Assembly (NCBI RefSeq): GCF_000369065.1
Contig: NZ_KB849812.1
Span: forward strand, 130,804 to 194,803
Length of the DNA stretch: 64,000 bases
Source: Acinetobacter haemolyticus CIP 64.3 = MTCC 9819
GTDB lineage: Bacteria; Pseudomonadota; Gammaproteobacteria; Pseudomonadales; Moraxellaceae
Direction: 5' to 3'
This document shows positions 29,950 to 37,715 of this stretch, piece by piece. The translations under genes were made by a program, and so were the position numbers. A model generated the notes under the pieces. It was not told the DNA's origin, made no database searches, and worked only from the letters and a program-made list of their open reading frames with translations. The first letter of the stretch is position 1. Every line of letters begins with the position of its first letter.

Positions 29950-30427
29950 AATCTAATTTATAGAATATTTCTTTATACTGCGGCAAATAAAGACCTGATT
30001 CAATACTTTCAAATTCAAATCCATTACTCAATAGTAAGGGTTTCAAAGATTTATCGACAGAATCTGAAACTGTAATACCAATATCTTTTCCACCAATTAC
30101 ATCTATAGCCAAAGGCAAAAGTTTTCTTCCTAACCCTGACTCTCTAAATTCAGGAAGTATATAAAAGGTACAAATCTTTTTTTCAAAAAAAGTATTTTTT
30201 AATAAAGAAAAGCCTGCTAGCTGACCAGAATTTTCCCTTGCAATTAGAACTTCGCGCTCATGTCCTTCGAATCCCTTGGCAAAGATATTCCAATACCAAG
30301 ATTTTATCTCGGGATAAAGATATGCAAGCGCTTCAATATCTTGACCCAAAAATTTCAAAGTTTCGAGATTGTGAGACATGATCTCACATTCAAAAAATTG
30401 ATCTAATTGATAGATGCTGTTTTGCAT
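29948..30427 (-). CDS. GNAT-family N-acetyltransferase
   Basis: A 159-aa acetyltransferase-type protein. The acetyl-CoA loop is seen in L-P-E-F-R-E-S-G-L-G-R-K-L-L (motif A, Q/R-x-x-G-x-G/A near residue 104) after the beta strand KKICTFYI. The substrate is unknown. I chose ATG 30427 (M-Q-N-S-I-Y-Q), preceded by GGGGGTGA; an in-frame TTG nine codons upstream is less likely. The gene is at the left border of the accessory patch carrying two insertion sequences. Confidence 0.75.
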   Translation of the reverse strand: MQNSIYQLDQFFECEIMSHNLETLKFLGQDIEALAYLYPEIKSWYWNIFAKGFEGHEREVLIARENSGQLAGFSLLKNTFFEKKICTFYILPEFRESGLGRKLLPLAIDVIGGKDIGITVSDSVDKSLKPLLLSNGFEFESIESGLYLPQYKEIFYKLD

Positions 30428-30520
30428 ATTCACCCCCGTAAAACTTAGACCCAAATAATATAGTTATAAGACCACAATACAAGCTTTTTATTTATGAAAT
30501 AGTACAAAAATGTAAACTTG

Positions 30521-31165
30521 TTAACCTCGTCTTATCGGCCATTGAAGTTTAAAATTTCCTTTCCAAAAGGTATGTAAAATACGATAAATCATATAAATCA
30601 TGCAAAGACCAATAAAAAAATGAAAAAACCAATGCTTAGCCCAAAAATAAATACCATTTGGTCTTGATTCAATGAATACTGTTGCAATCAGACTACCTAA
30701 TGAGCCTAATATAATAACTGAAAATACAAATGCCAAGATATTTACAAAAGTCACTTTGACTCTAACAAACTTTGCAAATGCGTTGAACCTATCAATATGG
30801 TTAAATTCATTTTCACCATTTTTATCTTTTTTATCAAAGTGGTAGATAAGCATCTGTGTTGGTAAAGCTGCTTTTTCAGTTTTGAAATGTAGATATTCAT
30901 TCCATACTTCTTTTTCTAACAATCTACATCTTTTGTATTTATCATGAGATAATTTCAATTCATCATGTATATCACGGATGATAAACAAATGAATTTGCTC
31001 TAAAATGAAATTATTGTTCAAATGATTACAAATCGTAGCCGGTAAGTCCCGCAACTCATTTAAACGAAAATCGATCACTTCAATCTTTTCAAATTTACTG
31101 ACTACTAGTCTATCCTCTGGCTCATAATTTTGCGAAAGAATTCGAACTTGTTTACTTGAAAGCTT
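30521..31165 (-). pseudogene. C-terminal part of a 390-aa membrane protein gene split by ISAba125
   Basis: This fragment continues the gene whose start is at 32783. Removing ISAba125 (31166-32252) and one CTT copy joins codon 177 to this part in frame and gives a 390-aa protein. The fragment encodes about 213 aa ending in two membrane helices (VTFVNILAFVFSVIILGSLGSLIA and HWFFHFFIGLCMIYMIYRIL), with a basic C-terminus (KLQWPIRRG). A fortuitous ATG inside the IS left end (31192) keeps the frame open, so a truncated membrane part could still be made. I do not recognise the family. Confidence 0.85.
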
Positions 31166-32252
31166 GGCAGAGTAAAACTTGAAGTGCGACATAAACCACC
31201 TAATTAATTTAAAGGGTTTATGGAGTATATAAAATTGTCATACCATCATCTTAACTTTGAAGATCGTACTGCATTAATGCTTGAGTCAAGAAAAGAAGGC
31301 TTTTCAGCCAGAAAATTTGCTGAACTCATTAAAAGACATCCTAGTACGATCTATCGTGAGCTTAAAAGAAATAGCATCAATGACGTTTATCAAGCTCAAT
31401 ATGCTTCTGATAACACCTTCGCTAGACGTAGACGTGGTCACAGAAAACTCAAAATCGATTCAATCCTCTGGAAATTTATTGTTGAAGCGATCCGTTGTTT
31501 ATGGTCTCCTCAGCAAATAGCAAAGCGTTTAAAGACATTTCCTGATTTGGATCAAACAATGAATGTAAGCCATACAACGATTTATTCAACGATACGAGCA
31601 TTACCCAAGGGTGAGTTGAAAAAAGACTTATTATCCTGTCTACGTCATGAAAATAAAAAGCGAAAAGCTAACGGTGAACCTAAAAAAGATTCTATATTAC
31701 AGGATATTAAAACTATTCATGAGCGCCCAGCCGAAGTTCAAGAAAGAAAAATACCGGGTCATTGGGAAGCTGATTTAATTAAAGGTAAAGACAATAAAAG
31801 TTCGATAGCAACACTTATTGAACGAAATACACGGCTCTGTATCTTGGCAACATTACCTGATGCAAAGGCAGAATCAGTGCGCAAGGCTTTAACTGAAGCT
31901 CTGAAATATTTACCTGCAGAACTGCGTAAAACGTTGACCTATGACCGTGGACGCGAGATGGCAGAACATAAAATACTTGAAGAAGATTTAGGCATAGATG
32001 TATATTTCTGTGACCCACATTCACCCTGGCAAAAAGGCACATGCGAAAATATGAATGGTTTAATTAGGCAATATTTACCTAAAGGGATTGATTTAAATCA
32101 GGCAGATCAGCATTATTTAAATCAAGTTGCCATGTCACTGAATACTCGTCCTAGAAAAGCGTTAGATTGGCTTACACCATTAGAGAAATTTGCTCAGCTT
32201 GTTGATTATCATAAGGCTTTTGAAACTGTCGCACCTCATGTTTGAATTCGCC
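31166..32252 (+). mobile_element. ISAba125 (IS30 family), complete, with CTT target duplication
   Basis: 1087 bp, the known ISAba125 length. The left end starts GGCAGAGTAAAACTTGAAGT and the right end, reverse-complemented, GGCGAATTCAAACATGAGGT; both continue GCGACA, an imperfect terminal repeat. CTT occurs directly before (31163-31165) and after (32253-32255), a 3-bp target duplication as usual for IS30 elements. The right end with TTGAATTCGCC matches the ISAba125 end known upstream of blaNDM genes. It is inserted in a leftward gene in opposite orientation. Confidence 0.93.
31220..32245 (+). CDS. ISAba125 transposase (IS30 family)
   Basis: DDE transposase of 341 aa. The N-terminal part (about 10-50) is a helix-turn-helix with I-K-R-H-P-S-T-I-Y-R-E-L-K-R-N, the IS30 family hallmark. 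The catalytic core shows Asp in G-H-W-E-A-D-L-I-K-G, Asp in T-Y-D-R-G-R-E-M and Glu in C-E-N-M-N-G-L-I-R-Q-Y-L-P-K-G. The frame is intact, so the element may still move. The first ATG codes M-E-Y-I-K-L-S-Y-H-H, 54 bases inside the left end. Confidence 0.95.
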   Translation: MEYIKLSYHHLNFEDRTALMLESRKEGFSARKFAELIKRHPSTIYRELKRNSINDVYQAQYASDNTFARRRRGHRKLKIDSILWKFIVEAIRCLWSPQQIAKRLKTFPDLDQTMNVSHTTIYSTIRALPKGELKKDLLSCLRHENKKRKANGEPKKDSILQDIKTIHERPAEVQERKIPGHWEADLIKGKDNKSSIATLIERNTRLCILATLPDAKAESVRKALTEALKYLPAELRKTLTYDRGREMAEHKILEEDLGIDVYFCDPHSPWQKGTCENMNGLIRQYLPKGIDLNQADQHYLNQVAMSLNTRPRKALDWLTPLEKFAQLVDYHKAFETVAPHV

Positions 32253-32270
32253 CTTCAATCTAAATCTAAA
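32242..32270 (+). promoter_or_regulatory. Outward hybrid promoter at the right end of ISAba125
   Basis: The IS end carries the -35 element TTGAAT (32242-32247), the same one that drives blaNDM when joined to a suitable -10. Here the flank offers TCTAAA (32265-32270) at 17-base spacing, four of six matches to TATAAT. It points to the ASCH gene at 32797 and runs antisense to the disrupted gene. Confidence 0.4.
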
Positions 32271-32783
32271 GTAATGATAAAGATCATCGCTTTCTTCATG
32301 TCTTATAATTGCTTTTGGAATACTAACTTTTGTACTTTCACTATCTTCATTCACAATAAATTTTACATCATTGGGATCATCACCAATTTCTAGTTCCTTA
32401 TATACTCTAAGCCCCTTATCTTCATCACCCAAGAACCTAATATCCTTGTAATTGACACCATCAGAAGAAGATTTAAGCTTTTCATTAAATATTAGTTCGA
32501 TAAGCTCATCTTTAGAGCAAATAACATTCCCAAGGTTCCCCATGTAGTTTTCTTTTTCCATCTTAAAAGGAAAATAAAAATTTATGCTTTTCAATTCTTT
32601 ATAGCGAAAAAGATTTAACCTCAAACCTATATCAAGATAGTTACATGCTTGTTTTGCTTCTAATGACCAATAGTTGATATGAAGTTCAACTTTATTTTTA
32701 TGCTCATCACTATTTTTAGGCTCATCACTATCAGATTGACTTATAGTATCATCTTCAAGCCAAAATCCTAAACTATAACCCAC
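32253..32783 (-). pseudogene. N-terminal part of the 390-aa gene split by ISAba125
   Basis: 177 codons from a GTG start at 32783 with a strong AGGGGA ribosome site 6-7 bases upstream, up to the lysine codon AAG (32255-32253) that is also the target duplication. The frame then runs into the IS for 26 more codons and stops at 32172. The region is charged and soluble (for example N-S-D-E-H-K-N-K near the start, later KDIRFLGDEDKGLRVYKELE) with no family I recognise. The start codon faces that of the ASCH gene with only 13 bases between them. Confidence 0.85.
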
Positions 32784-32796
32784 GTGTAATCCCCTG

Positions 32797-33210
32797 ATGA
32801 ATATTGTTCTAAGTATAAAACCTCAATTTACAAATTTAATTTTAGATGGAAGCAAAACCATAGAAATGCGAACTAAAATTGGCAAAAATTTTATAAATGG
32901 AGCTACAATCATAATCTATAGTTCCACCCCTATTAAAGCAATAGTTGCGACAGCGAAAATCAATCAAATTCAAATATTAAAGAAGAATGAGATTACTGAA
33001 GAGCATCTAAAAAAAATATGTATTTCTGAGCAGTATTTCAACGACTATATGCAAGAGAAAGAAAACTGTTATTTGATTGAAATTAAACATGTAAAAAAAC
33101 TTGATACCCCTCTTTATCTAAAAGACCTCAGAAAACTTGGGTTCACAGCACCTCAGTCATTTTGTTATGCTAAGGAATGTGTACAAAACCTCATTGATAG
33201 GCAATTATGA
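32797..33210 (+). CDS. ASCH-domain protein
   Basis: A 137-aa protein that looks like one ASCH domain, a PUA-like RNA-binding fold: M-N-I-V-L-S-I-K-P-Q-F-T-N-L-I-L-D-G-S-K-T-I-E-M-R is the usual start (beta strand, helix, then K-x-x-E-x-R), followed by a strand I-I-Y-S-S-T-P-I-K-A-I-V-A. ASCH proteins are linked to RNA or nucleotide handling, and this short stand-alone type is common in mobile regions. Its stop overlaps the following kinase start (ATGA), so the two are translated together. No ribosome site is evident. Confidence 0.75.
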   Translation: MNIVLSIKPQFTNLILDGSKTIEMRTKIGKNFINGATIIIYSSTPIKAIVATAKINQIQILKKNEITEEHLKKICISEQYFNDYMQEKENCYLIEIKHVKKLDTPLYLKDLRKLGFTAPQSFCYAKECVQNLIDRQL

Positions 33211-33707
33211 TTATCGGTTTGTTTGGTCTTTCGGGAAGTGGAAAAACTTTTATTAGAAAAAAATTTGAGGAGACCTATAAAGATTTTCAATGTTATTCGG
33301 CTTCAGAACTTCTTAAAGAGGTGAATAGACCAATTGAACGATCTTCTTTAAATAAAATGACTTTAGATGAAAATCAATGCACATTAGTTAAAGCACTGAA
33401 AGAAAAATCAAAAAATAGTGATATTTTCATAGAATTACACGCAATTATTGAGCAAAGTGATTCATCATCATACTTTGTAAAAAAAGAGGTATTACTTTCA
33501 TTTAATCTTGACTACATTTTTTTACTAGATATTTCTCCAAAAGATTTGATGCTTCAAAGACGATATGATGGCTCTAAAGAACGTCCGACCTTGACTATGC
33601 AACAATTAGGGATTCTATCGACTGAACAAAAAAAACATTTAAAGAAAATATTTAACAATAAACTGCTAATCATTAAAAATTATCTCTGTACACGACAAAT
33701 TTCATAG
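33207..33707 (+). CDS. P-loop nucleoside/nucleotide-kinase-like protein, C-terminus altered by an IS
   Basis: A 166-aa P-loop protein (Walker A G-L-S-G-S-G-K-T at residues 7-14), with a lid-like region L-M-L-Q-R-R-Y-D-G-S-K-E-R-P-T and the strand F-L-L-D-I-S. It looks like a small adenylate/guanylate-kinase-type enzyme of unknown substrate. An ISAba1-like element sits after codon 159 and replaces the last 11 residues (NELVSKLNFDS, 34872-34907) by seven IS-coded ones (LCTRQIS). The core is intact, so activity may survive. It is coupled to the ASCH gene by a four-base overlap. Confidence 0.75.
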   Translation: MIIGLFGLSGSGKTFIRKKFEETYKDFQCYSASELLKEVNRPIERSSLNKMTLDENQCTLVKALKEKSKNSDIFIELHAIIEQSDSSSYFVKKEVLLSFNLDYIFLLDISPKDLMLQRRYDGSKERPTLTMQQLGILSTEQKKHLKKIFNNKLLIIKNYLCTRQIS

Positions 33708-34795
33708 GATCCTTGTCCTATCAGGCTTTTTCTTTCTTAAAATTGCTAGCACTTTCTTAAATTCTTCTTTTTTTCCAAAACCAATCAAACGTAGAATAGC
33801 CATTTGAACATAGTCCAAACCGTAGCGAAATAAACTTACTGAAAGTCGTCCATGCTTCTTTATTTTTATCGCTTTTTTCCGATCATGTTGCCATTCACCT
33901 GTTAAATAGCACCAACAGAAACCGATAGCTAGCACTGCTATCAATTTCTTGACTCGTCTAGGGTCTGTTAAACGAGTATTTTCAAGATTGAATCCACGTC
34001 CTTTGAGACAACTAAATAACGTTTCGATTTCCCAGCGTAATGCATAATCACGAATAGCAGAAGCATTAAACATAGGAGAAACAACAAGTAAAAGCTCTCC
34101 ATCTTCTAATCGTAGCGCACTAATATACAGTTTCACTCGACCAACCCAAATACGTCGTTTACGACATTCAGTTTGACCAACTTGAAGATGACGAAATAAA
34201 TCACTAATTTTATGATTCTTGGCTAAGTGATTGGTCACAATAAAGTTTTTTTAACACGTATACAGAAGTTAATGTCATTTTCAATTAACCATGTAAACCA
34301 TTTCTCACCGATAAATTCTCTGTCTGCAAACACATTCACAATACGATCTTTACCAAAAATGGAGATAAAGCGTTGAATCAAAGCAATACGCTCTTTTGTA
34401 TCTGAATTTCCACGTTTATTGAGCAATGTCCAAACAATAGGTATCGCTATTCCACGATAGACGATGGCTAACATCAAGATATTAATATCTCGTTTTCCCC
34501 ATTTCCAATTAGTTCTATCCAAAGTTAATTGGACTTTATCGAATGAAAATATATTGAAAATTAACTGAGAAATTTGACGATAATCGAAATACTGATCTGC
34601 AAAGAAGCGTTGTATACGTCGATAAAATGATTGTGGTAAGCACTTGATGGGTAAGGCTTTAGATGCAGAAGAAAGATTACATGTCTGTTTTACAATTAAT
34701 GCAAGCATAATCAGTGTAAAACATTTTGCATGTGACTTGTTCCACTTTAGATATTTGTTTAAGATGAGATGTAACTCATTGAAATGTGTCATCAT
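33702..34795 (-). CDS. ISAba1-like transposase in two frames joined by -1 frameshift
   Basis: Two overlapping frames encode one IS4-family transposase: 186 codons from 34795 to a stop at 34235, and the rest ending at 33702 in the -1 frame. Seven adenines (34246-34252) make the slip site; a -1 shift there changes R-V-K-K-T-L-L-stop into R-V-K-K-N-F-I-V-T-N-H, the continuous ISAba1 sequence. Catalytic residues are seen in T-L-D-R-T-N-W, F-A-D-R-E-F and the YREK-type motif Y-A-L-R-W-E-I-E-T-L-F-S-C-L-K. It appears functional. Confidence 0.88.
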
Positions 34796-34802
34796 ATTCG
34801 TC

Positions 34803-34830
34803 GTCAGAAAACAAGTATTATGCCATTATT
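34803..34830 (+). promoter_or_regulatory. Outward promoter of the ISAba1-like element
   Basis: TCAGAA (34803-34808), 16 bases, then TTATTT (34825-34830), the position and near-sequence of the ISAba1 outward promoter (TTAGAA / TTATTT) that drives genes such as ampC and blaOXA in A. baumannii. It reads rightwards out of the element toward the small exported protein gene at 34999. Confidence 0.6.
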
Positions 34831-34998
34831 TCAATGAGTTATCTTTTTTTGTCGTGTACAAAGAAAAATTATAATGAATTAGTATCTAAGCTTAATTTTG
34901 ACTCTTGATTAAGTACTTTTTTAGTAAAAATTACATATCTATTTAGGTTCTCAGGCTAAGATATAAATCTCGATTACGTATCGCTGAAAGGATAAAAG

Positions 34999-35421
34999 AT
35001 GATGAAAAAAGTACCTGCACTGTGTTTAGCGACTGCACTGATCGCATCGTCTTCTCTCTGGGCAGCCGAAACAAATACAACTACAGCGAATGCAAACACT
35101 GCAACGGCAGAAAAAACACTCCCTTATGGTGACAACCCAAGCCTTGGTCGAGTATTGCTATATAAAACAGGCAAAGGCATGCAAAACCTAGGTGAATCTA
35201 TCCAAGGTGCATCTGAAAACACCTCACAAAAAATGAGTGAGAGATGGAAAAACACCAAAGAATATACAGCTGAACAATCTGAAATCGTTCAGGAACAAAC
35301 ACAAAAAGCCAAACAATTTACGGCTAAAAAATGGCAAGACACCAAAGATGCGGTGGTTGGTACCAATGATGGAAATGTTCCTATTGAACGTGCTGAACTT
35401 AGTCAGCCATCATCAAACTAA
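34999..35421 (+). CDS. Small exported helical protein, unknown function
   Basis: A 140-aa protein with a signal peptide (M-M-K-K-V-P-A-L-C-L-A-T-A-L-I-A-S-S-S-L-W-A-A). The mature part is Thr/Asn/Ala-rich at first, then an amphipathic helical region with repeated S-E-x-x-K-x-x-K-E/T-x-T motifs (KMSERWKNTKEYTAEQSE ... KAKQFTAKKWQDTKDA), like LEA or apolipoprotein-type proteins. AAGGA ribosome site. The promoter of the IS just upstream may raise its expression. A terminator follows. Confidence 0.75.
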   Translation: MMKKVPALCLATALIASSSLWAAETNTTTANANTATAEKTLPYGDNPSLGRVLLYKTGKGMQNLGESIQGASENTSQKMSERWKNTKEYTAEQSEIVQEQTQKAKQFTAKKWQDTKDAVVGTNDGNVPIERAELSQPSSN

Positions 35422-35430
35422 AAATAAAAT

Positions 35431-35458
35431 ACCTCTAATTTAAAGTTAGAGGTTTTTT
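35431..35458 (+). terminator. Terminator after the small exported protein gene
   Basis: Stem ACCTCTAA / TTAGAGGT with a 7-base loop and a T tract; the converging monooxygenase gene ends at 35474. Confidence 0.8.
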
Positions 35459-35473
35459 AATAATTAGAGAGAT

Positions 35474-36970
35474 TTAAGCTGTTTCAGTTTCCAGCTTAAC
35501 CTGATGATCAATCAGATATTCATTTAAATTAAAACGGCTGAGTTGCTGACGCATCTTAAACGTTGTCCACGGCCAGACCGTACTATTTCGCCCGTTCCGA
35601 TCAATGAAATAACTCTGACAACCACCCTTGTTCCAAACCGTGGTTTGTAAAGCTTCTTGTACGCGTTGATTAAACTCAGCGATACGCACAGGATCAGGTT
35701 CTATGGTTTTGATATTATTTTTAATCGCTTGTTTCAACGCATCTATAATATAAGTGAGCTGCGCTTCAATAATGATAAAAGCCGAAGAACTCACCGCAAT
35801 ATTCGGTCCAAACATCAAGAAACCATTCGGGCAATCTGCTACCATCGTTCCCATATAGCCTTCTGGACTGCCCTGCCACACATCAGACATACTTTGTCCA
35901 TAACGGTTATAGACACGCTGAGCAATTGGTGGTTCAGCCACCTCAAAGCCCGTCCCAAGAATAATCACATCGGCTTCAAAGCTTGAACCATCACTGGCAA
36001 TCAACTGTTTGCCTTTCACCTCACTTAATGCACCTGCGACAACATTGACATTGTCTTGGGCTAGAGCTGGATACCATTCATTAGATTGCAGAATACGTTT
36101 ACAGCCGATTACATAATTTGGTGTGACTTTACGACGTAATTCAGGATCTTTAATACCCTGTTTAATATGAAATTCGGCAATACGCTGTACTTGTCGCATC
36201 GCAGCATTACTTTGTAATCCACCATTTAAGGTTTCAAAGATGCCATAGACTGAACCACGCATCACCGACTGAGAGACAGGGATATATTTAAATAAAGTTT
36301 GAATGGCACTTGGCAGTGGCATATCTGACTTTGGTAATACCCAATGTGGTGTACGTTGAAATACAGTGAGTTGTTTTACCAAAGGCTGAATTTGCGGCAC
36401 AAACTGAATTGCAGATGCGCCTGTACCAATCACCGCAACACGTTTCCCTGCTAAATCTAAGTCATGTCGCCAACGAGATGAATGGAAAATTTCACCTCCA
36501 AAATCTTTGAGACCTTTTACATTTGGGATCACAGGTTCATGCATTGGTCCACATGCCATGATCGCAAATTGTGAATGGAATTCACCTTGATTGGTTTTGA
36601 TAATCCAACACTGTTTAACATCCGACCACGTTGCAGCTAAGGCTTCATGATTGAAATGAACATGCGGTAAAACTTGATATTTCTGCGCGGTGTTCTGTAA
36701 ATATTGTTTGATTTCCGCTTGTCCCGCGAACACTCGACTCCATGTAGGATTCGGCTCAAAAGAATATGAATACAATGCCGATGGCACATCACAGGCACAT
36801 CCCGGATAGGTATTTTCACGCCATACACCACCGAGTTCATTGGCTTTTTCGAACAAGATGAAATCATGAATACCCGCTTGTTTGAGTTTAATCGCAGCAC
36901 CTAAACCCGCAAAACCACCACCGATCACAATCACTCGATAAAATGGCACAGTCTTCGACTTGGTATTCAT
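35474..36970 (-). CDS. Flavin-containing monooxygenase, Baeyer-Villiger type
   Basis: NADPH/FAD monooxygenase of 498 aa. The first Rossmann motif is G-G-G-F-A-G-L-G-A-A near the N-terminus, the second G-T-G-A-S-A near residue 183. Between them lies F-G-G-E-I-F-H-S-S-R-W, the Baeyer-Villiger fingerprint F-x-G-x-x-x-H-x-x-x-W. Such enzymes turn ketones into esters or lactones; the substrate is unknown. I chose ATG 36970 (M-N-T-K-S-K) after AAGGGA; an upstream frame extends to 37012. Stands alone. Confidence 0.88.
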   Translation of the reverse strand: MNTKSKTVPFYRVIVIGGGFAGLGAAIKLKQAGIHDFILFEKANELGGVWRENTYPGCACDVPSALYSYSFEPNPTWSRVFAGQAEIKQYLQNTAQKYQVLPHVHFNHEALAATWSDVKQCWIIKTNQGEFHSQFAIMACGPMHEPVIPNVKGLKDFGGEIFHSSRWRHDLDLAGKRVAVIGTGASAIQFVPQIQPLVKQLTVFQRTPHWVLPKSDMPLPSAIQTLFKYIPVSQSVMRGSVYGIFETLNGGLQSNAAMRQVQRIAEFHIKQGIKDPELRRKVTPNYVIGCKRILQSNEWYPALAQDNVNVVAGALSEVKGKQLIASDGSSFEADVIILGTGFEVAEPPIAQRVYNRYGQSMSDVWQGSPEGYMGTMVADCPNGFLMFGPNIAVSSSAFIIIEAQLTYIIDALKQAIKNNIKTIEPDPVRIAEFNQRVQEALQTTVWNKGGCQSYFIDRNGRNSTVWPWTTFKMRQQLSRFNLNEYLIDHQVKLETETA

Positions 36971-37205
36971 GACTCGTTTTCCCTTATTTTCATTCCGCAT
37001 ACAACATGGCATAAACTAAAAATAAGTTCATTAACCTGACTGAGCTTTCCGATGGTCATTTTTGATACAAATTACTAATTATATTTTTATCTTTTCCAAA
37101 GAATTCATTATAAATTTACATGGCCATTTCAAAAACTAAATTGAACTTAACTCGCTTTGCCGACACACTGAAATGATTGATATTTATAGAACTGGAATTT
37201 CGCAC

Positions 37206-37619
37206 ATGAATGTAACGCCGTTAAAAGCACTTTTATTTTCAATCACCACAAGCCTTATCTTTACAGGCTGTTCTTCTTCTCCGATCCAGACAACTACAGC
37301 TACTCAAATTTTAGAACAAGTTCAAAATATCGAAGCAACCCCTACGACCGAAAACAATACCGCTCGACTTATTCAACAACCGAAAAATTGCTTTATTGAA
37401 TTCACGGGTAATTTTGAGGGTGGTCAAGCTGTGGAGCATTGGATTTTTAATCGTCAAGGCTTAATTTCAGCCAGCACCAGCACAACACAATATTCAAATA
37501 ATACCAACTCACCCACCCAAACATCCGCCATATTTAATATTCAAGAACCAGCCATTCAAGCAAATTTTAAGAAGCTGCAAAGTAATTTTAGTGCTGACAA
37601 TTTAGCTAAATGTCATTAA
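37206..37619 (+). CDS. Putative lipoprotein, unknown function
   Basis: A 137-aa lipoprotein with lipobox F-T-G-C (M-N-V-T-P-L-K-A-L-L-F-S-I-T-T-S-L-I-F-T-G-C). The mature chain has one short beta-type stretch (KNCFIEFTGNFEGGQAVEHWIFNRQGLISAS) and a Thr/Asn/Ser-rich linker. I recognise no family. ATG 37206 with GGAA upstream is preferred over an in-frame ATG at 37173, because it places the signal at the start. Confidence 0.65.
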   Translation: MNVTPLKALLFSITTSLIFTGCSSSPIQTTTATQILEQVQNIEATPTTENNTARLIQQPKNCFIEFTGNFEGGQAVEHWIFNRQGLISASTSTTQYSNNTNSPTQTSAIFNIQEPAIQANFKKLQSNFSADNLAKCH

Positions 37620-37624
37620 TAATT

Positions 37625-37664
37625 TAAAAAAAACTCGTTGCAGATTAAGATCATGCAACGAGTT
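37625..37664 (-). terminator. Terminator after the subtilase gene
   Basis: Stem AACTCGTTGCA (37632-37642) / TGCAACGAGTT (37654-37664), followed on the minus strand by seven T residues. It serves the protease gene that ends at 37716. Confidence 0.85.
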
Positions 37665-37715
37665 ATGGCACTTTAAAACGTACTCTAGATCAATTTAAAC
37701 TATAAAAAATTAACC

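Larger units (their letters stand above)
33684..34862 (-). mobile_element. ISAba1-like element (IS4 family) with 9-bp target duplication
   Basis: 1179 bp. The ends CTCTGTACACGACAAATTTC (left) and CTTTGTACACGACAAAAAAA (right, reverse-complemented) match the ISAba1 terminal repeats. AAAAATTAT flanks it exactly on both sides (33675-33683 and 34863-34871), the 9-bp duplication expected. The sequence and transposase resemble ISAba1 closely but with many substitutions, so I call it a relative, not ISAba1 itself. Confidence 0.92.

Noticed and set aside
31166..31192. The apparent start M-S-H-F-K-F-Y-S-A of the 223-aa leftward frame
   Set aside because: It lies in the ISAba125 left end; the real gene starts at 32783.
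32172..32252. The apparent C-terminus G-E-F-K-H-E-V-R-Q-F-Q-K of the 203-aa leftward frame
   Set aside because: These residues are encoded by the ISAba125 right end, not by the original gene.
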